Part shown: positions 1 through 11,168 of the stretch, one piece after another
Layout: each line of letters begins with the position of its first letter
How positions within the stretch are numbered: position 1 is the stretch's first letter
Source of the DNA: Thereva unica
Taxonomy: Eukaryota; Arthropoda; Insecta; Diptera; Therevidae
Reading direction: 5' to 3'
DNA: 64,000 nt
Assembly: GCA_949987705.1 (NCBI GenBank)
Contig: OX465281.1
Location: 157,928,393 to 157,992,392, forward strand
The notes under the pieces: model-generated
Database searches by the model: none
Seen by the model: only the letters and a program-made list of their open reading frames with translations
Told to the model about the DNA's origin: nothing
Made by a program: the position numbers and the translations under genes

Positions 1-880
1 TAGACGACATTTTTAGATGCTTGGATTTGAAGACCCTTAAGAGGGGTTTTGTTAGCGTTTGGCTACTTCTATTGCCTCAAGGTAGGAAAATGATTTTACC
101 CCTTTAAACTCGTGTTCCTCTACCTTGATTTTGGGACCAATGGTAGGTGTTCTTGCGAATGAGGACACCATGTATACTTTGTTTTGCTTTAGTTAATGTG
201 TAGTCCCAGATTTCCTGCCGCACGCTCAATCTGGTTGAACACTTCGTGTACAGCTCTTGTTGTCCTACCAATGGTGTCAATGCCGTCGGAATAAGCTAAT
301 AATTCGGTTGAGTTGTGCCCCTTGAGGTCACAACCGAATATCAGATCACCTTTTCAACGTCAGGAGGAAAAGGAGGCATTGCAGACTACCCACTTGTCGG
401 ACTCCATTATAGATGTTTATTGGACTAGACAGTGTTTCGGATACCTTTACTTAGCTTGTCACATCATCATCATCAACCTACATAGTCGTGTCAGCTTATT
501 GGGGATGCCGAATTCTCTCATGTTATCATAAGCGGCTTTAAAGTCTATGCAGAAGTATTGGATTGGATTTTGAAACTCTAGACATTTTCGCATCGCCTGC
601 CTCAAGAGAGAAAATCTGATCAGTTCAGGCCACACTGGTATTGACATAGGATGATTCTAGCGAATAGGGCCATTCTGTTTTGTAGAATAGCGGAGAATAT
701 CTTATACGCGGTATTCAACAACGAAAACTTAGTGATATCTTCCTTTTTATGTACCGGTCAGGGGATGTTCTTTTCTACCCTTCTGGCATCGTTTCCTGGC
801 CCCATACTTGCACAACTAATTCATGAATCACTTCATGGCCCTCCGTATATAACGAGTTCGTTTTGAGCCGGATGAGAGAT
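1..880 (-). pseudogene. Decayed RTE-like non-LTR retrotransposon reverse transcriptase
   Basis: Read on the minus strand from about 870 down to 1, three short frames join into one RT domain. First comes a VIHELVVQVWGQETMPEG segment (about 850-790), then PVHKKED and LLNTAYKIFSAIL (about 765-690), QYQCG (about 640), FCIDFKAAYDN (about 560-530), FGIPNKLTRLCR, and last the catalytic box, followed by IDTIGRTTRAVHE. This motif order is that of insect RTE-type LINEs. The catalytic YADD box reads YSDG here (about 280-270), and an in-frame stop follows LGLHIN, so it is inactive. At least two frameshifts and several stops are present. The element runs off the left edge of the window. The 5' endonuclease part is not visible. 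Another LINE clade with a similar RT is possible; that it is a dead RT is secure. Confidence 0.85.
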
Positions 881-1154
881 TTGCTAACTACATACTTCCA
901 AAGCTTGGTGCCCAAGTAGAAAATCTTTTAGTTTTGACGAGACCCTACACGTAATTTGTTAGTAGAAGTGGGGAAAAACTATTCTACCTTTTCACTACTA
1001 ATAACTCGTGAGAAACTGATCGGATAAAACTATTACAGCATTATTCTAGAAGTAACTCGCGAGGAAAAACTGGAGGGAAACAAATATAGTTTTTCCCTAC
1101 GAGTAACTTGAGAGAAAATGATAGGGAAAAACTATTCCAGCTATTCCAACTATT
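881..1154. repeat. Degenerate short tandem repeat, no gene
   Basis: The stretch contains several imperfect repeats of a motif close to GGGAAAAACTATTC, alternating with variants of AGTAACTCGYGAG. Copies are too diverged to give a firm period by eye. No coding signal was seen. Confidence 0.4.
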
Positions 1155-1590
1155 CAAGGGGGTGGATTACCATTTTCTTCATGAAAACCTCGACTTGGGT
1201 ATCAAATCAAAGAGTATGATAAGTAGAACACCATAAGTAATATAGTATACGCAATATATCGTTTGGTCCATGGCGGACATCTCAAGTGGGCGGATTACCA
1301 TTTTCTTCACAACCCCCTCGAGACATGGGTATCAAATGAAAGGGCATCATAAGTCGAATACAATGGGCTATTTCGTTAGATCTATGGCGGCCACCTCAAG
1401 AGGGGGGTTGTAGAACACCATAAGCAACAGAGTATGCTCAATATATCGTTAGGTTCATGGCGGCCATCTCAAGAGGGCGGATTACCGTTTTCTTTACAAC
1501 CCCCTCGACATGGAAATCAGATGAAAGGGCATCATTAGTAGAATACAATAGGCTATGTCGTTAGGATATGCCATGTAGAATAAAATAAGC
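1155..1590 (-). repeat. Small outlying block of the 128-bp satellite
   Basis: About three to four monomers of the satellite that fills 39660-43435 and 48860-51100, here in the opposite orientation. Shared landmarks are GGCGGATTACCATTTTCTTC, CATGGGTATCAAATGAAAGG and ATGGCGGCCACCTCAAGAG. The monomers are clearly more diverged than those in the two large arrays. The unique flanks of the large mobile unit are absent, so only repeats are left. Confidence 0.8.
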
Positions 1591-1980
1591 TATGTAACGT
1601 AATTCAACATTTTATATGGACACCAGTTACATACTGGAAACTAATACGGTAAATTTTTTTAAATAAAATGAAAGATAAAAGTTTGAGATAATTACGACTG
1701 AAATTTAATTTAAAGATGTTTTTATATGAAGAAAGCAGTTAAATACAATCAAAAGCCATCTAAAGGCTTTTCAGTAAAACAGTAGTTGCGAGTACTCACG
1801 AGGGGAAATAATAAAAAATATCAGAAAAGATACGCAGCAATTATTGAAATAAAAATAAAATAAAATAAATTTAGCTTACTTCAGCATTTCAATTTTCAGG
1901 AATTTCAAAATTAAACAGGTTGGTATATTATTAGTATACTTAGGTAACAATTTTCCGCATGTATCCGTCATAATATCATG
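1591..1980. other. AT-rich DNA without recognised features
   Basis: No coding region, inverted repeat or known element end was found here. It is AT-rich with short A runs. Confidence 0.5.
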
Positions 1981-2501
1981 AACATGGGTCTGTTCAAGAT
2001 TTCTGCTATAGCAGCTTTAGTAGCAGAATTTTTAAACTGTCAAATTACAGCAAAGCAAGAAAAAGCTGCTATGATATCTTGAACGCAAAAAAGCTGCTAG
2101 CATAGCTTTGTGTTAATGTATGTGTATGAGTATTTCCTGCAGTCAACTATTCCTCTCCTTGCAATTAGCAAAAAGCCTGGCCGCGCAGTTGCAATCCCTA
2201 AATTTATTATTTAATATGTATTGTAAACAAAACCTCACTAGAGTCAGTCATTTTGGCAAAACGACCAATGACATTTACACACACATGTATGATTTACGTA
2301 GCTGCTTTCTTGCTTGCAGTCGAAACTGCGAGCAACAAAAAGCAGCTACATTAGCAGCTTTTCTCAAATCTTGAACACAAAAATAGCTTCTTGAACACAA
2401 AAATAGATTCGTTAGCAGCTTTTTTGCTGTTTTGAACAGGAAAAGCATGACAATAGCTGCTAAAAGCTGCTATAGCAGACATTTTGAACATACCCCATGT
2501 T
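1981..2501. mobile_element. Non-coding TIR element (MITE), about 520 bp
   Basis: The ends form an imperfect terminal inverted repeat of about 38 bp. The left end begins AACATGGGTCTGTTCAAG. The reverse complement of the right end begins AACATGGGGTATGTTCAA. Both continue into CTGCTATAGCAGCTTT. Inside, the words AGCTGCT and TTGAACACAAAAATAG recur many times, including a direct duplication near 2366-2410. No transposase is present and I see no clear target-site duplication, so the superfamily is unassigned. Confidence 0.65.
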
Positions 2502-2540
2502 AAAAAGTGATTGCAAAATGTCACACACAAGACTAAAAAG

Positions 2541-2964
2541 CAGATAAAAAACTTTTTAATATACAGCCCCATACAGGTTTAGAACACTTCAAACATATTC
2601 CTAACACCCTACAGATAGTCCTGAAAATTTGTGATTGTGTATTTGTAATAGCTATGAAAATATTTGTAAGATTTTAAACGAAAAAACGTGTGGCGCATGC
2701 TATATACAATAGTAGGAGTGGAGAGTAGCTGGGTTGAGAAATCATTCGCATCAATCATTTAAGCGCCCCACGTTTTTTCGTTTAAAATCTTACAAATATT
2801 TTCATAGCTATTACAAATTCACAATCACAAATTTTCAGGACTATCTGTATGGTGTTAGGAATATGTTTGAGGTTCTAAATCTGTATGGGGCTAGGAGAAA
2901 TTATTTTATACTTTTTTGTTAGTTATAAAAACGTGCTATATAAAAAAGTTTTTTTTTTATCTAA
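2541..2964. repeat. Long inverted repeat / foldback element
   Basis: Positions 2564-2697 are matched in reverse complement by 2761-2895 with only a few mismatches, leaving a loop of about 63 bp. Landmarks are GCCCCATACAGGTTTAGAAC on the left and GTTCTAAATCTGTATGGGGC on the right. The pairing resumes outside a ~45-bp asymmetric insert in the right arm (AGATAAAAAAC at 2542 against GTTTTTTTTTATCT near 2950). A duplex of over 130 bp would form in single-stranded DNA or RNA. No coding content. Confidence 0.75.
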
Positions 2965-3912
2965 GTAATTATTTGTTTACATAAATGAAAAAATCGGTTG
3001 TGAGATTAAGTTTTTATATTTTAACCAAGTATCTATAGTAACCAAAAATTGCTGATTATGTTAAGTCAAAATTGTTCAATTTTATTTAAAAAAGAACAAA
3101 AATAGACGTCTTTCTTTTTCCTGGTGTACCTCCACCAGTGTACTTCAGAGTACATGGATAATATAACCTCAAAACAAAATCAATTGCTCAATTTTATCTA
3201 AAGAAGAACAAGAATGCTATTATTCATGAAAACTTTTAACAAATAAATAAAAAATAGAAATGTTGTATTAAGGGAATGTGAAAAAAGCATAAATTATAAT
3301 AAATTATTATTCATTTTAGAATTTGGAAGATGCGAAAAATTTGAAATAGAAGTTTGGTGGCTAATTTTACCTCAAATAGAGGGCCATCTTACGATCGATA
3401 GATTATTAAAAAAGGTGCTGCTGCTTCAATAGCATTTCCAATAGGATTTTCCCTAGACTATGTGAAGTGAAGAAGAAGATAAATCGAAAAAACCAAAAGC
3501 TTAAATGTAAAAAATAAAACCGTGAAGATTTACGAATTCGACAGTTTTGATGTTGAAAAGGAACAAGAAGAAAGTGAACAATATTTAAATTGAAGAAAAG
3601 GATGAAAAGGAAAGTTTTGTTGGCTAAAAGTGAAACAGTGGAAAAAAGGAAAAGAAATAAGTGAAGTAGATTTATGAAAAGGGCGAAAACGCAAGTTTTT
3701 TAAATTTTTTAATTAGTTGCATAATTTTCAGTACATATACATACATACATATTTTTCTTGCAGTTACATAATTTTCGGTGCATATTCATATTTCATAGTA
3801 TTAGTTTCTGTTTTCCCCCTCCCTAGCGGCTTTCTTCATTCCTCTTTTAGCTAATATTTATCGGCTAAACTATTATGTACATACTGTGAGTACACGTTAA
3901 TCAGTATTTACG
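2965..3912. other. No recognised features
   Basis: AT-rich sequence with short repeats such as TACATACATACAT near 3740. The region lies immediately 5' of the Helitron helicase fragment and may contain unrecognisable Helitron sequence, but nothing supports a specific call. Confidence 0.5.
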
Positions 3913-4286
3913 TTTAACTTTAGGGAAACTTTGCCAGTAATTTTTAAAGGTACAAGAACTGATGAGGTCAGGTCAATGCGTGATTTAAGCGTTCATCACT
4001 TTGGAAAGACGTTAAAAAACTTCAACTTACCACAAATATGAGAGCACAACAGGGCAACCCTGAGTTCTCCCGCAATGTGCAATAGTATTAGATTGAGAAT
4101 TGTGGCACAAGTTTAACGGGTTGTGGGAAGGGCGCAAATGTGCTTATACCTGGGATACCTATATTTCCGAGAAATTATCCTTTTAAATTCTAACGCTTAC
4201 AATTCCCTGTTACCTTATGTGACGATGTGACCTTCGCGATGACGATTAATAAGTCTCAAGGCCAAACATCACGACAAGCGGGAATT
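3913..4286 (+). pseudogene. Helitron helicase, first fragment
   Basis: Translation across small frame changes gives, in order, FRETLPVIFKGTRTDEV (from 3913), then VNA-stop-FKRSSLW, KLQLTTNMRAQQGNPEFS (about 4020-4075), MCNSIRLRIVAQ, NVLIPGIPIFPRNYPFKF and FAMTINKSQGQT (about 4230-4265). These are the conserved blocks of the C-terminal half of the Helitron superfamily-1 helicase, ending at the motif V region. A TGA replaces a conserved cysteine near 3982, and there are at least two frameshifts, so it is dead. The coding sequence stops abruptly at 4286, where an I-like LINE is inserted, and resumes at 19737. The Rep nuclease part is not visible upstream. Confidence 0.9.
4275..4286. repeat. 12-bp target-site duplication of the I-like LINE
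   Basis: CAAGCGGGAATT at 4275-4286 is repeated exactly at 19737-19748. It brackets the LINE, and the Helitron helicase frame continues from one copy to the other. Confidence 0.9.
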
Positions 4287-4426
4287 TTTTTTTTTATAAA
4301 CTTTATTACCATAATAAAACTTATTCTAACAAAGTGGGTTTAAGCCCATGGAGCTTAATCCTAGTGGGCTGTATAAAGTTTTTAGTTTTTAATTTATTGC
4401 TACGTACATATATTTATTTTAAGTAC

Positions 4427-5025
4427 TTAAATTTTAGGAGATGGTTCCTGTATCAGTCTGTTTAATAATGTAATCAGTATTTTTGTCTGTTCTGGGTTCG
4501 TATTCAGCATTGGTACATTGTTATTGTATTCTATATGTTGTCGTAAAATGCAAGCAGTTGTAGGACAGTCCATGAAGAGGTGGTGTGCCGTTAGAGTTTG
4601 CATGAAGCAATGGGGGCAAAGAGGTGGAGATCCTCTTTCGAAAATGTACCTTTTCACTGCAAGGAAATGACCAAGTCTTAGTCTCGTATGCAGTACCCCT
4701 AACGCCCTGGGGAGATTATGCTTGTGGGGGGTTGTAATTTGTTTCCAGTGCGATGCTAGGAAGGTGCTGCTTCTGTTCCAGTTAAGTTGTTTTTTTGTCG
4801 TTCAGCGTTTGTCGTGCTTTCTTCCGAACCGAAGTCAGGTGTTCGTACTTCTGTAAGGGGTCGTCTATGTGCTTCTTTTGCCTCCCTGCTGCGGGTTCGT
4901 TTCCGCTTATGCCAACATGCGCGGGGCACCAAATGAGCCGTGTATCCTTGTTACTTATTATCTGTCTTATTTGTTCTACTGTTGGATGTCTGTTTTTCAA
5001 GTTCCTGATTGAATGGAGTGCGGAT
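4427..5025 (-). pseudogene. I-like LINE ORF2: RNase H second half and C-terminal zinc motif
   Basis: The minus-strand reading begins at the insertion point 5025 and gives RNLKNRHPTVEQIRQII, then LIWCPAHVGISGNEPA, the conserved end of a LINE RNase H domain (HVGI-GNE block). After a frame change it continues to LCPHCFMQTLTAHHLFMDCP (about 4620-4560), the C-x2-C...H...C motif usual at the end of ORF2, and stops at 4427. Downstream (4426-4287) is a 3' UTR with AATAAA-like words and an A tail. The first half of the domain is 7.8 kb away at 12806-13199; the two halves are in frame once the insert and one 8-bp duplication are removed. Confidence 0.88.
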
Positions 5026-5689
5026 CAGGGATCGTAAATAACTGTTATACATATTTGTATTTTTGACTTAAAAAATCAAATAGTAAATGTTGTCTGATCT
5101 GCATAAAATTTATACTGGATACTCAGAATAGCGAGTTCTACGCGGTGGTGGGGTTACTTTTAAATTGTAGATTAATAATAATTAATAATAATTTTTAAAT
5201 AAAAAATAACAGTTATATTTAACTAAAAAAGTTTTAGGTCATTAAAAACACTTATTTTTGTTTTTTATTTGAAAAGTCTTTCAAAACTGTTATGAGATGA
5301 CTTTATTTTTCAAATCAAAAATAACTGTTAAAAAAGACTTTTATTTTTTTCTGTCTTGCATAAAAGTCTTTTTAAGATTTTTATTTTTCCAGTTTTTCTA
5401 TAAAAGTCTTTGAAGACTTTTATTTTTAAAATATAAAAATAAAAGTCTTTTGCTCAAAACAGATAAATAGTCCATTCAAAACGTTAAGAAAACCGAACCC
5501 TAATGGTCTTTGGGGTCGCTGATCACGAAAATCGGGGTCCTGCGATCCTAAAACATGGGCGTCACCCTTAAAAATGCAAAAAAAACTCCCTTTTTTGGGG
5601 GGTTTTTCGCGATTATTTCGATAATAATGAAAACTAATGCAATGAAATATTCTTTTTTAATATTTATTTGCGAAGGTGGTTGATTTGTC

Positions 5690-6579
5690 CAGTGTTGGGC
5701 AAAATTTAATCTGATTGATGATTAATGATTGCGACTAAAAGCTGTAGTCTGTAATCATGATTAGAGATTGGTATATTTAATCAGAGCAGTAATCATTTTA
5801 GGTGATTGATGATTGATCAATTTCAACCGCAATCATGATTAAATGATTAAAATTTTAGATTAAAAATGAATTTTTTTGGAGATGTTAAGTTTTAACGTTG
5901 GATTTCTATTTTTTAATGTTTTATTTGAATATTTTATTTTGTGAATCCGTCAGTTAAGAGTTTTGTGGTCACAATTTGTGAATTAAAAATTGGGAATAAT
6001 TTTGGCAATTGTGCTCCGATTGTACTGAAAATCGGCTCAGAATTTTTACATTTAAGTACTGTAATTTTAAAATTATCTTTTATAATTTATTAGTTCATTT
6101 TAAAAAGCATGTTTGTAGTTTTTGATGTGAAAACTTTTTAGGCACGTTGGGCAATTTTCCGTCACGGTCATTTTTTATGCGTACCGTGGGAAAAATTTTC
6201 CTTTGGGGATTTCAGTTTTTATTGTATGAGTTAGTACTATGTACTACGTAATATATACTATGTTTTATGTACTAAGTGTGTACTATGTATTAGGTACTAT
6301 GTACTCTACTTTAAAATTTTGACCACAAATCCGTCATTTGGAACCCTTCAAACCCCCCGATACTGAATTTCAGTACAATCGGAACATATTTCCCAAAATT
6401 GGTCCGCCATACAAATTCGTTATTGGGAGGCCTTAAAACCTCCCGATACTGATATTCAATACAATGGGAACACAATCCAGGTTTAGAATAGATTTCATAA
6501 TCATTAATCCTCAATCATTATTGGTTTTAATCATGATTATTGGCCTGATTAAAAAATTAGTTGATTGTGCCCAACACTG
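5690..6579. mobile_element. hAT-type MITE ends inside the left arm
   Basis: CAGTGTTGGGCA at 5690 and its reverse complement TGCCCAACACTG ending at 6579 are classic hAT-type termini. Adjoining subterminal ATTAATCATGATT words are also inverted, and there is a second inverted pair inside (CCGATTGTACTGAAA near 6016 against 6366-6385). I see no matching 8-bp target duplication. Positions 6142-6305 match the arm of the larger palindrome, so the two structures overlap and the region has probably been rearranged. Confidence 0.6.
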
Positions 6580-6933
6580 ATACATAGTACATAATACATA
6601 GTTCATAGCAATATACATAGTGCGTAGTACATGCTATATAATAGATATAACATGGTATATAATTTATGGTGCATAGTACATAATATTTAGTACGTAATAC
6701 GTAATATATAATATACCGTGTATAGATAATACATAGTACATAATGCCTAGTACATAATAAATAGTACATAGAACATAGCTCAGAGTATATGGTACCTAAT
6801 CATACCATCTACTATATAGTACAAAATACAAGAGAGCTATGTACTATATATTCAAAATACCTAGTACATAATACATAGTACACAATACCTTGTACATAGT
6901 AGTTAATACATAGTTTATAGTATACAGTACGTA
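6580..6933. repeat. TACATAGTACATAA-type simple tandem repeat
   Basis: A run of imperfect copies of TACATAGTACATAA and close variants. Similar repeats lie on the other side of the inner element at 9390-9500. The open frame that crosses it is only tyrosine/cysteine-rich low complexity. Confidence 0.75.
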
Positions 6934-9389
6934 TAGGCTAGTCGGCGAGGCATTTTTATGGTAATTTTGGCCCATAGGCGAGATTATTATTGGAATTGGT
7001 TCGCTTTAGGGTGTAGTTTAACGCCCTAAGTTTGCCCAAAATTTGGTTGACCGCATAACTTTTTAATTAACTTATTGTGAATAAAATAGGCACTTTTTTT
7101 ATATTTCTTTCAATATCTCCGTTCCTGCTAGCTTTTAGTATAACATATGCTTTGGGAAAGCTGTTCGTTATGAAATTCTCTAAAAAATGAGCCCTGTTAG
7201 AAGTCGCTACGTGCAAGTGTGATCTTGCAAACAGCTTCCAAAGTTTTCAAATTACGTTACTTTCACTATTTGTTTACTCGAAAGCAACTGCACATAGAGG
7301 GCTGAAACAGATGGTGTTTATGTAGTCCCGGTAATGTACAAAAAATTTCAACAAGATCGGTCCATTACTTTTTGAGTAATTAACGATCTACTTTTTTTTG
7401 ACATTGCTGTCATTTTTTGCAAGATCAGTTTATAATTGGGAAAATCATTTAGAAAACTTAAGAAACAATTGAAAATGAAATCCTGCTGGAATTTTTGAAA
7501 AATCGCAATTTTGATCGATTTTATGAGGTTTTCCACGCAACTACCTTTTTATACGCGACATAAATAAACAAATATGTTGTTATATTTTTACTTTAGAGAA
7601 TACGTCCTTGCATAACTAAAAAGCTGCTATTTTTTTTAATTTTTCCTTATTCTTTCTTTGTCTTCGTCTTCTTCTTTATTTAAATACCATTGATCAGTAA
7701 GTATTTGTTTAAGTCCGCAATTGAAGAATGATATAATAGGACCCTCCTTTGATCTATGAATAATTATATCTTTTCCGTAAATTTCATACGGTTTTTTTTT
7801 TAATGTTCGCATGTTAGGCCACTGTTCAATTTTTGATAAACTTAAAATATCACGAATAGAAAATTGACACTCTTCTTGATGTCCACTAATATGAGCACAA
7901 ATAAATGAAATCGCTGCCAGATGTTCTTCTGGACCATCTGCTACTGATTGCGCTTCTTTTCGATATTTTGTGTTACAAAAATCGTGATATCTAGCGTTAA
8001 AATCTACCAAATTATTTATAGAATTTAATCTATGTAAGACCTGAAAGCTTCTAGGTTCCGTACTTCGTTCTAAAATATTCTTTAACTGAGCATGAGTACT
8101 TAAATGTGTAATTTTTCTAACAATAATTCTCTTTTTTTTTTATTTTTCTGCTGAGCTTTCACAAAAGCGTCAGAAGCATCCTCACCGCAAAACAGGCATT
8201 TGTTTTCAAAAAATTTTAATAAGTAAGATGATCTCGTTGCAGAGGTGGTGACTTTTTGTGATGTAGCTTTGTTACGTTTAATATTATAATGCTTCGCACA
8301 TGATGAATGGGTAATAATGGCCGAATATTTTTTCAAAATGAGATGTTTTTTGTCTTTTCTGGCTTTACTTGATGCTATACAATTTGCAATACTTTTAGCT
8401 TGTAATGTCCTTACTTCTTCGTTTCCAAATTCATTTTGACATAAAATGCATTTAATGCTCCATTCATCTGCTTCTTTCACTTCCATTGCTGAAAGGTATG
8501 AATATTTTTCACGGTAGAATAGCAATTAGAATAACAAAATTACATTAAAAATGCAAAATTTTTACCTCTATATATTTGATCTTCTGTATGACGTATAAGA
8601 AGCCCTCACGAAATTTTTGAAAAAAAAAAATTAACTTATCTCCTGTGAATGCTAGGATTAACTTTTTTGTTAAGTTTGTAAAAAAATATATATGCAAGGA
8701 CGTATTCTCTAAAGTAAAAATATAACAATATATTTGTTTATTTATGTCGCGTATAAAAAGGTAGTTGCGTGGAAAACCTCATAAAATCGATCAAAATTGC
8801 GATTTTTCAAAAATTCCAGCGGCATTTCATTTTCAATTGTTTCTTAAGTTTTCTAAATGATTTTCCCAATTATAAACTGATCTTGCAAAAAATGACAGCA
8901 ATGTCAAAAAAAAAGTAGATCGTTAATTACTCAAAAAGTAATGGACCGATCTTGTTGAAATTTTTTGTACATTACCGGGACTACATAAACACCATCTGTG
9001 AGAATTTTTAGCCCTCTATGTGCAGTTGCTTTCGAGTAAACAAATAGTGAAAGTAACGTAATTTGAAAACTTTGGAAGCTGTTTGCAAGATCACACTTGC
9101 ACGTAGCGACTTCTAACAGGGCTCATTTTTTAGAGAATTTCATAACGAACAGCTTTCCCAAAGCATATGTTACACTAAAAGCTAGCAGGAACGGAGATAT
9201 TGAAAGAAATATAAAAAAAGTGCCTATTTTATTCACAATAAGTTAATTAAAAAGTTATGCGGTCAACCAAATTTTGGGCAAACTTAGGGCGTTAAACTAC
9301 ACCCTAAAGCGAACCGATTCCAATAATAATTTCGCCTATGGGCCGAAAATGCACTTTTTGTCATTTTTTCCTTCTCGCCGACTAGCCTA
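6934..9389. mobile_element. 2.46-kb element with ~680-bp terminal inverted repeats
   Basis: The left arm 6934-7614 and right arm 8691-9389 are close reverse complements over almost their full length. The outer ends read TAGGCTAGTCGGCGAG. The inner ends read TATGCAAGGACGTATTC. The 1.08-kb centre carries a minus-strand coding region with paired zinc motifs (7636-8525). A 3-bp duplication GTA on both sides is possible but not decisive in this repetitive setting. No known transposase motif was found, so the superfamily is open. Confidence 0.75.
7636..8525 (-). pseudogene. Zinc-module protein of the long-TIR element
   Basis: The reading starts at a methionine at 8525 and runs to 8103, then changes frame and continues to 7636 (about 295 codons in all). 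Two similar zinc modules follow each other: CILC (near residue 26) with HSSC (near 75), then CLFC (near 111) with YHDFC just after the frame change. This looks like a repeated C-x2-C...H-x2-C unit. The C-terminal third ends in a Lys/Glu/Asp-rich tail (NKEEDEDKERIRKN). Related Cys-rich proteins with a YH-x2-C motif are common in invertebrate repeat elements, to my recollection, but I cannot name the family. A role in DNA binding or transposition is inference. The stop/frameshift near 8010-8103 suggests decay or a short intron. Confidence 0.55.
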
Positions 9390-9984
9390 GTAGTACATAC
9401 TGCATAATACATAGTTCATAATCATTGCGCACAGTTCATAGTCCGAGTACATAGTACCTAATACATAGTACACACTTAGTACATAAAACATAGTATATAT
9501 TACGTAGTACATAGTACTAACTCATACAATAAAAACTGAAATCCCCAAAGGAAAATTTTTCCCACGGTACGCATAAAAAATGACCGTGACGGAAAATTGC
9601 CCCCCAAAAAGGGGTGTTTTTTTGCATTTTTAAGGGTGGCGCCCATGTTTTAGGACCGCAGGACCCCGATTTTCGTGATCAGCGACCCCAAAGACCTTTA
9701 GGGTTCGATTTTCTTACGTTTTGAATGGACTATTTATCTGTTTTCAGCAAAAGACTTTTATTTTTATATTTTAAAAATAAAAGTCTTCAAATACTTTAAC
9801 AGAAAAACTGGAAAAATAAAGATCTTAAAAAGACAGAAAAAATAAAAGTCTTTTTAACTTCCCAGTATAGGAAGTTATTGTAATCGGTCCGAAAGTCGAA
9901 ATCTAAAATTTCAACGTATTTTCATTTTAAGGAAAAAATTGGGAGGAAGTATGTGTGTGTGGGTGTGTATGTATGCGCGTATGG

Positions 9985-10690
9985 ATGTGGTCATTTTTTC
10001 CTGCACGATACCGCGCGAACCAAAACTGATATCGACTTCGTTGAGGTGTCGTTCGAAGCGTATTAACCGAAATATGATCTGAAAAGATTTTCATAAAATT
10101 CGGTCGAGCCGTTTTTTTGTTTAAGCGGCGTAAGTGATTTTTGTACCTGCACTATATCGCCCGAACCACGAAAGATATTGACTTACTTGAGGTGCCGTTC
10201 GAGGCGTATTAGGGACAATATAATCTGAAAAGATTTTTATAATATTTGGTCAAGCGGTTTTTTGGTTTAAATGACATAAGTGATTTTTGTACCTACACGA
10301 TATCGCCCGAACCACGAAAGATATTGACTTACTTGAGGCGCCGTTCGAAGCGTATTAGCGACAATATAATCTGAAAAGATTTTTATAATATTTGGTAGAG
10401 GGGTTTTTTGTTTAAATGACATAAGTGATTTATGTACCTGCACGATAGTGCGCGAACTATAAAAGATATCGACTTAGTTGACGTGCCGTTCGAAGAGTAT
10501 TAACCAAAATATGATATGAAAAGATTTTCATAAAATTCGGTCTAACCGTTTTTGTTTTTGTTTAAACGACGTTTATGATTTTTGTACCTGCACGATACCG
10601 CACGAACTAAAAACTATATCGACTTCATTGAGGTGCCGAAAAAATAATATTAATGAAGAAATGCTCTGAAAAAATTTCATAATATTCGGT
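9985..10690. repeat. ~145-bp tandem repeats inside foldback copy A
   Basis: About five imperfect units, each with CGCGAACCAAAACTGATATC, TTGAGGTGCCGTTCGAAGCG, CTGAAAAGATTTTCATAA and GTGATTTTTGTACCTGCAC. The same units occur in reverse orientation in the copies at 59050-59700 and 60890-61530, where they are 144-146 bp apart. Confidence 0.8.
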
Positions 10691-11168
10691 CGGGCCTTTT
10701 TTGTTTAAATAGAAAAACTTCGGCTAATTGTCAGAAAGACAAGTTTTGCTAATACATATCTAATAAACTCGATGGAATGAGACCCGTTCTAAACGAAGTG
10801 ATCTTTTTTGGGTTCTGCACAGAGATAGCCTTCGAACAAAACATCACTTGTCAAAATCCGACAACCTTTCAAAATCGTGCAAAAATTTCGTTACCCTTTA
10901 CAAACAGCGCGAATTTTCAAACCTTGGATTAGCACTTTTTGACGGGGAATTGTTTTCTACGCGTGATACAGTTTCAGGAAATTGCGGTTCATCCCGGGAT
11001 TTCCAGTAGTTACCGTAAAATTTGTTCTTTTTGGTCAAGTCTGACAAGTACTTAACAGTTACAGTTTTGCTAATATCTCCGGAAAGCTTTGAAATTTCCA
11101 AATGAAGTCATTCGCTTCTCAGCTCGTCAACGGCGCTTCAGCACGCTCAATACGAATTTGAACACCCG

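Noticed and set aside
6557..6769. Minus-strand ORF rich in Tyr/Cys/Ile
   Set aside because: Pure translation of the TACATAG tandem repeat.
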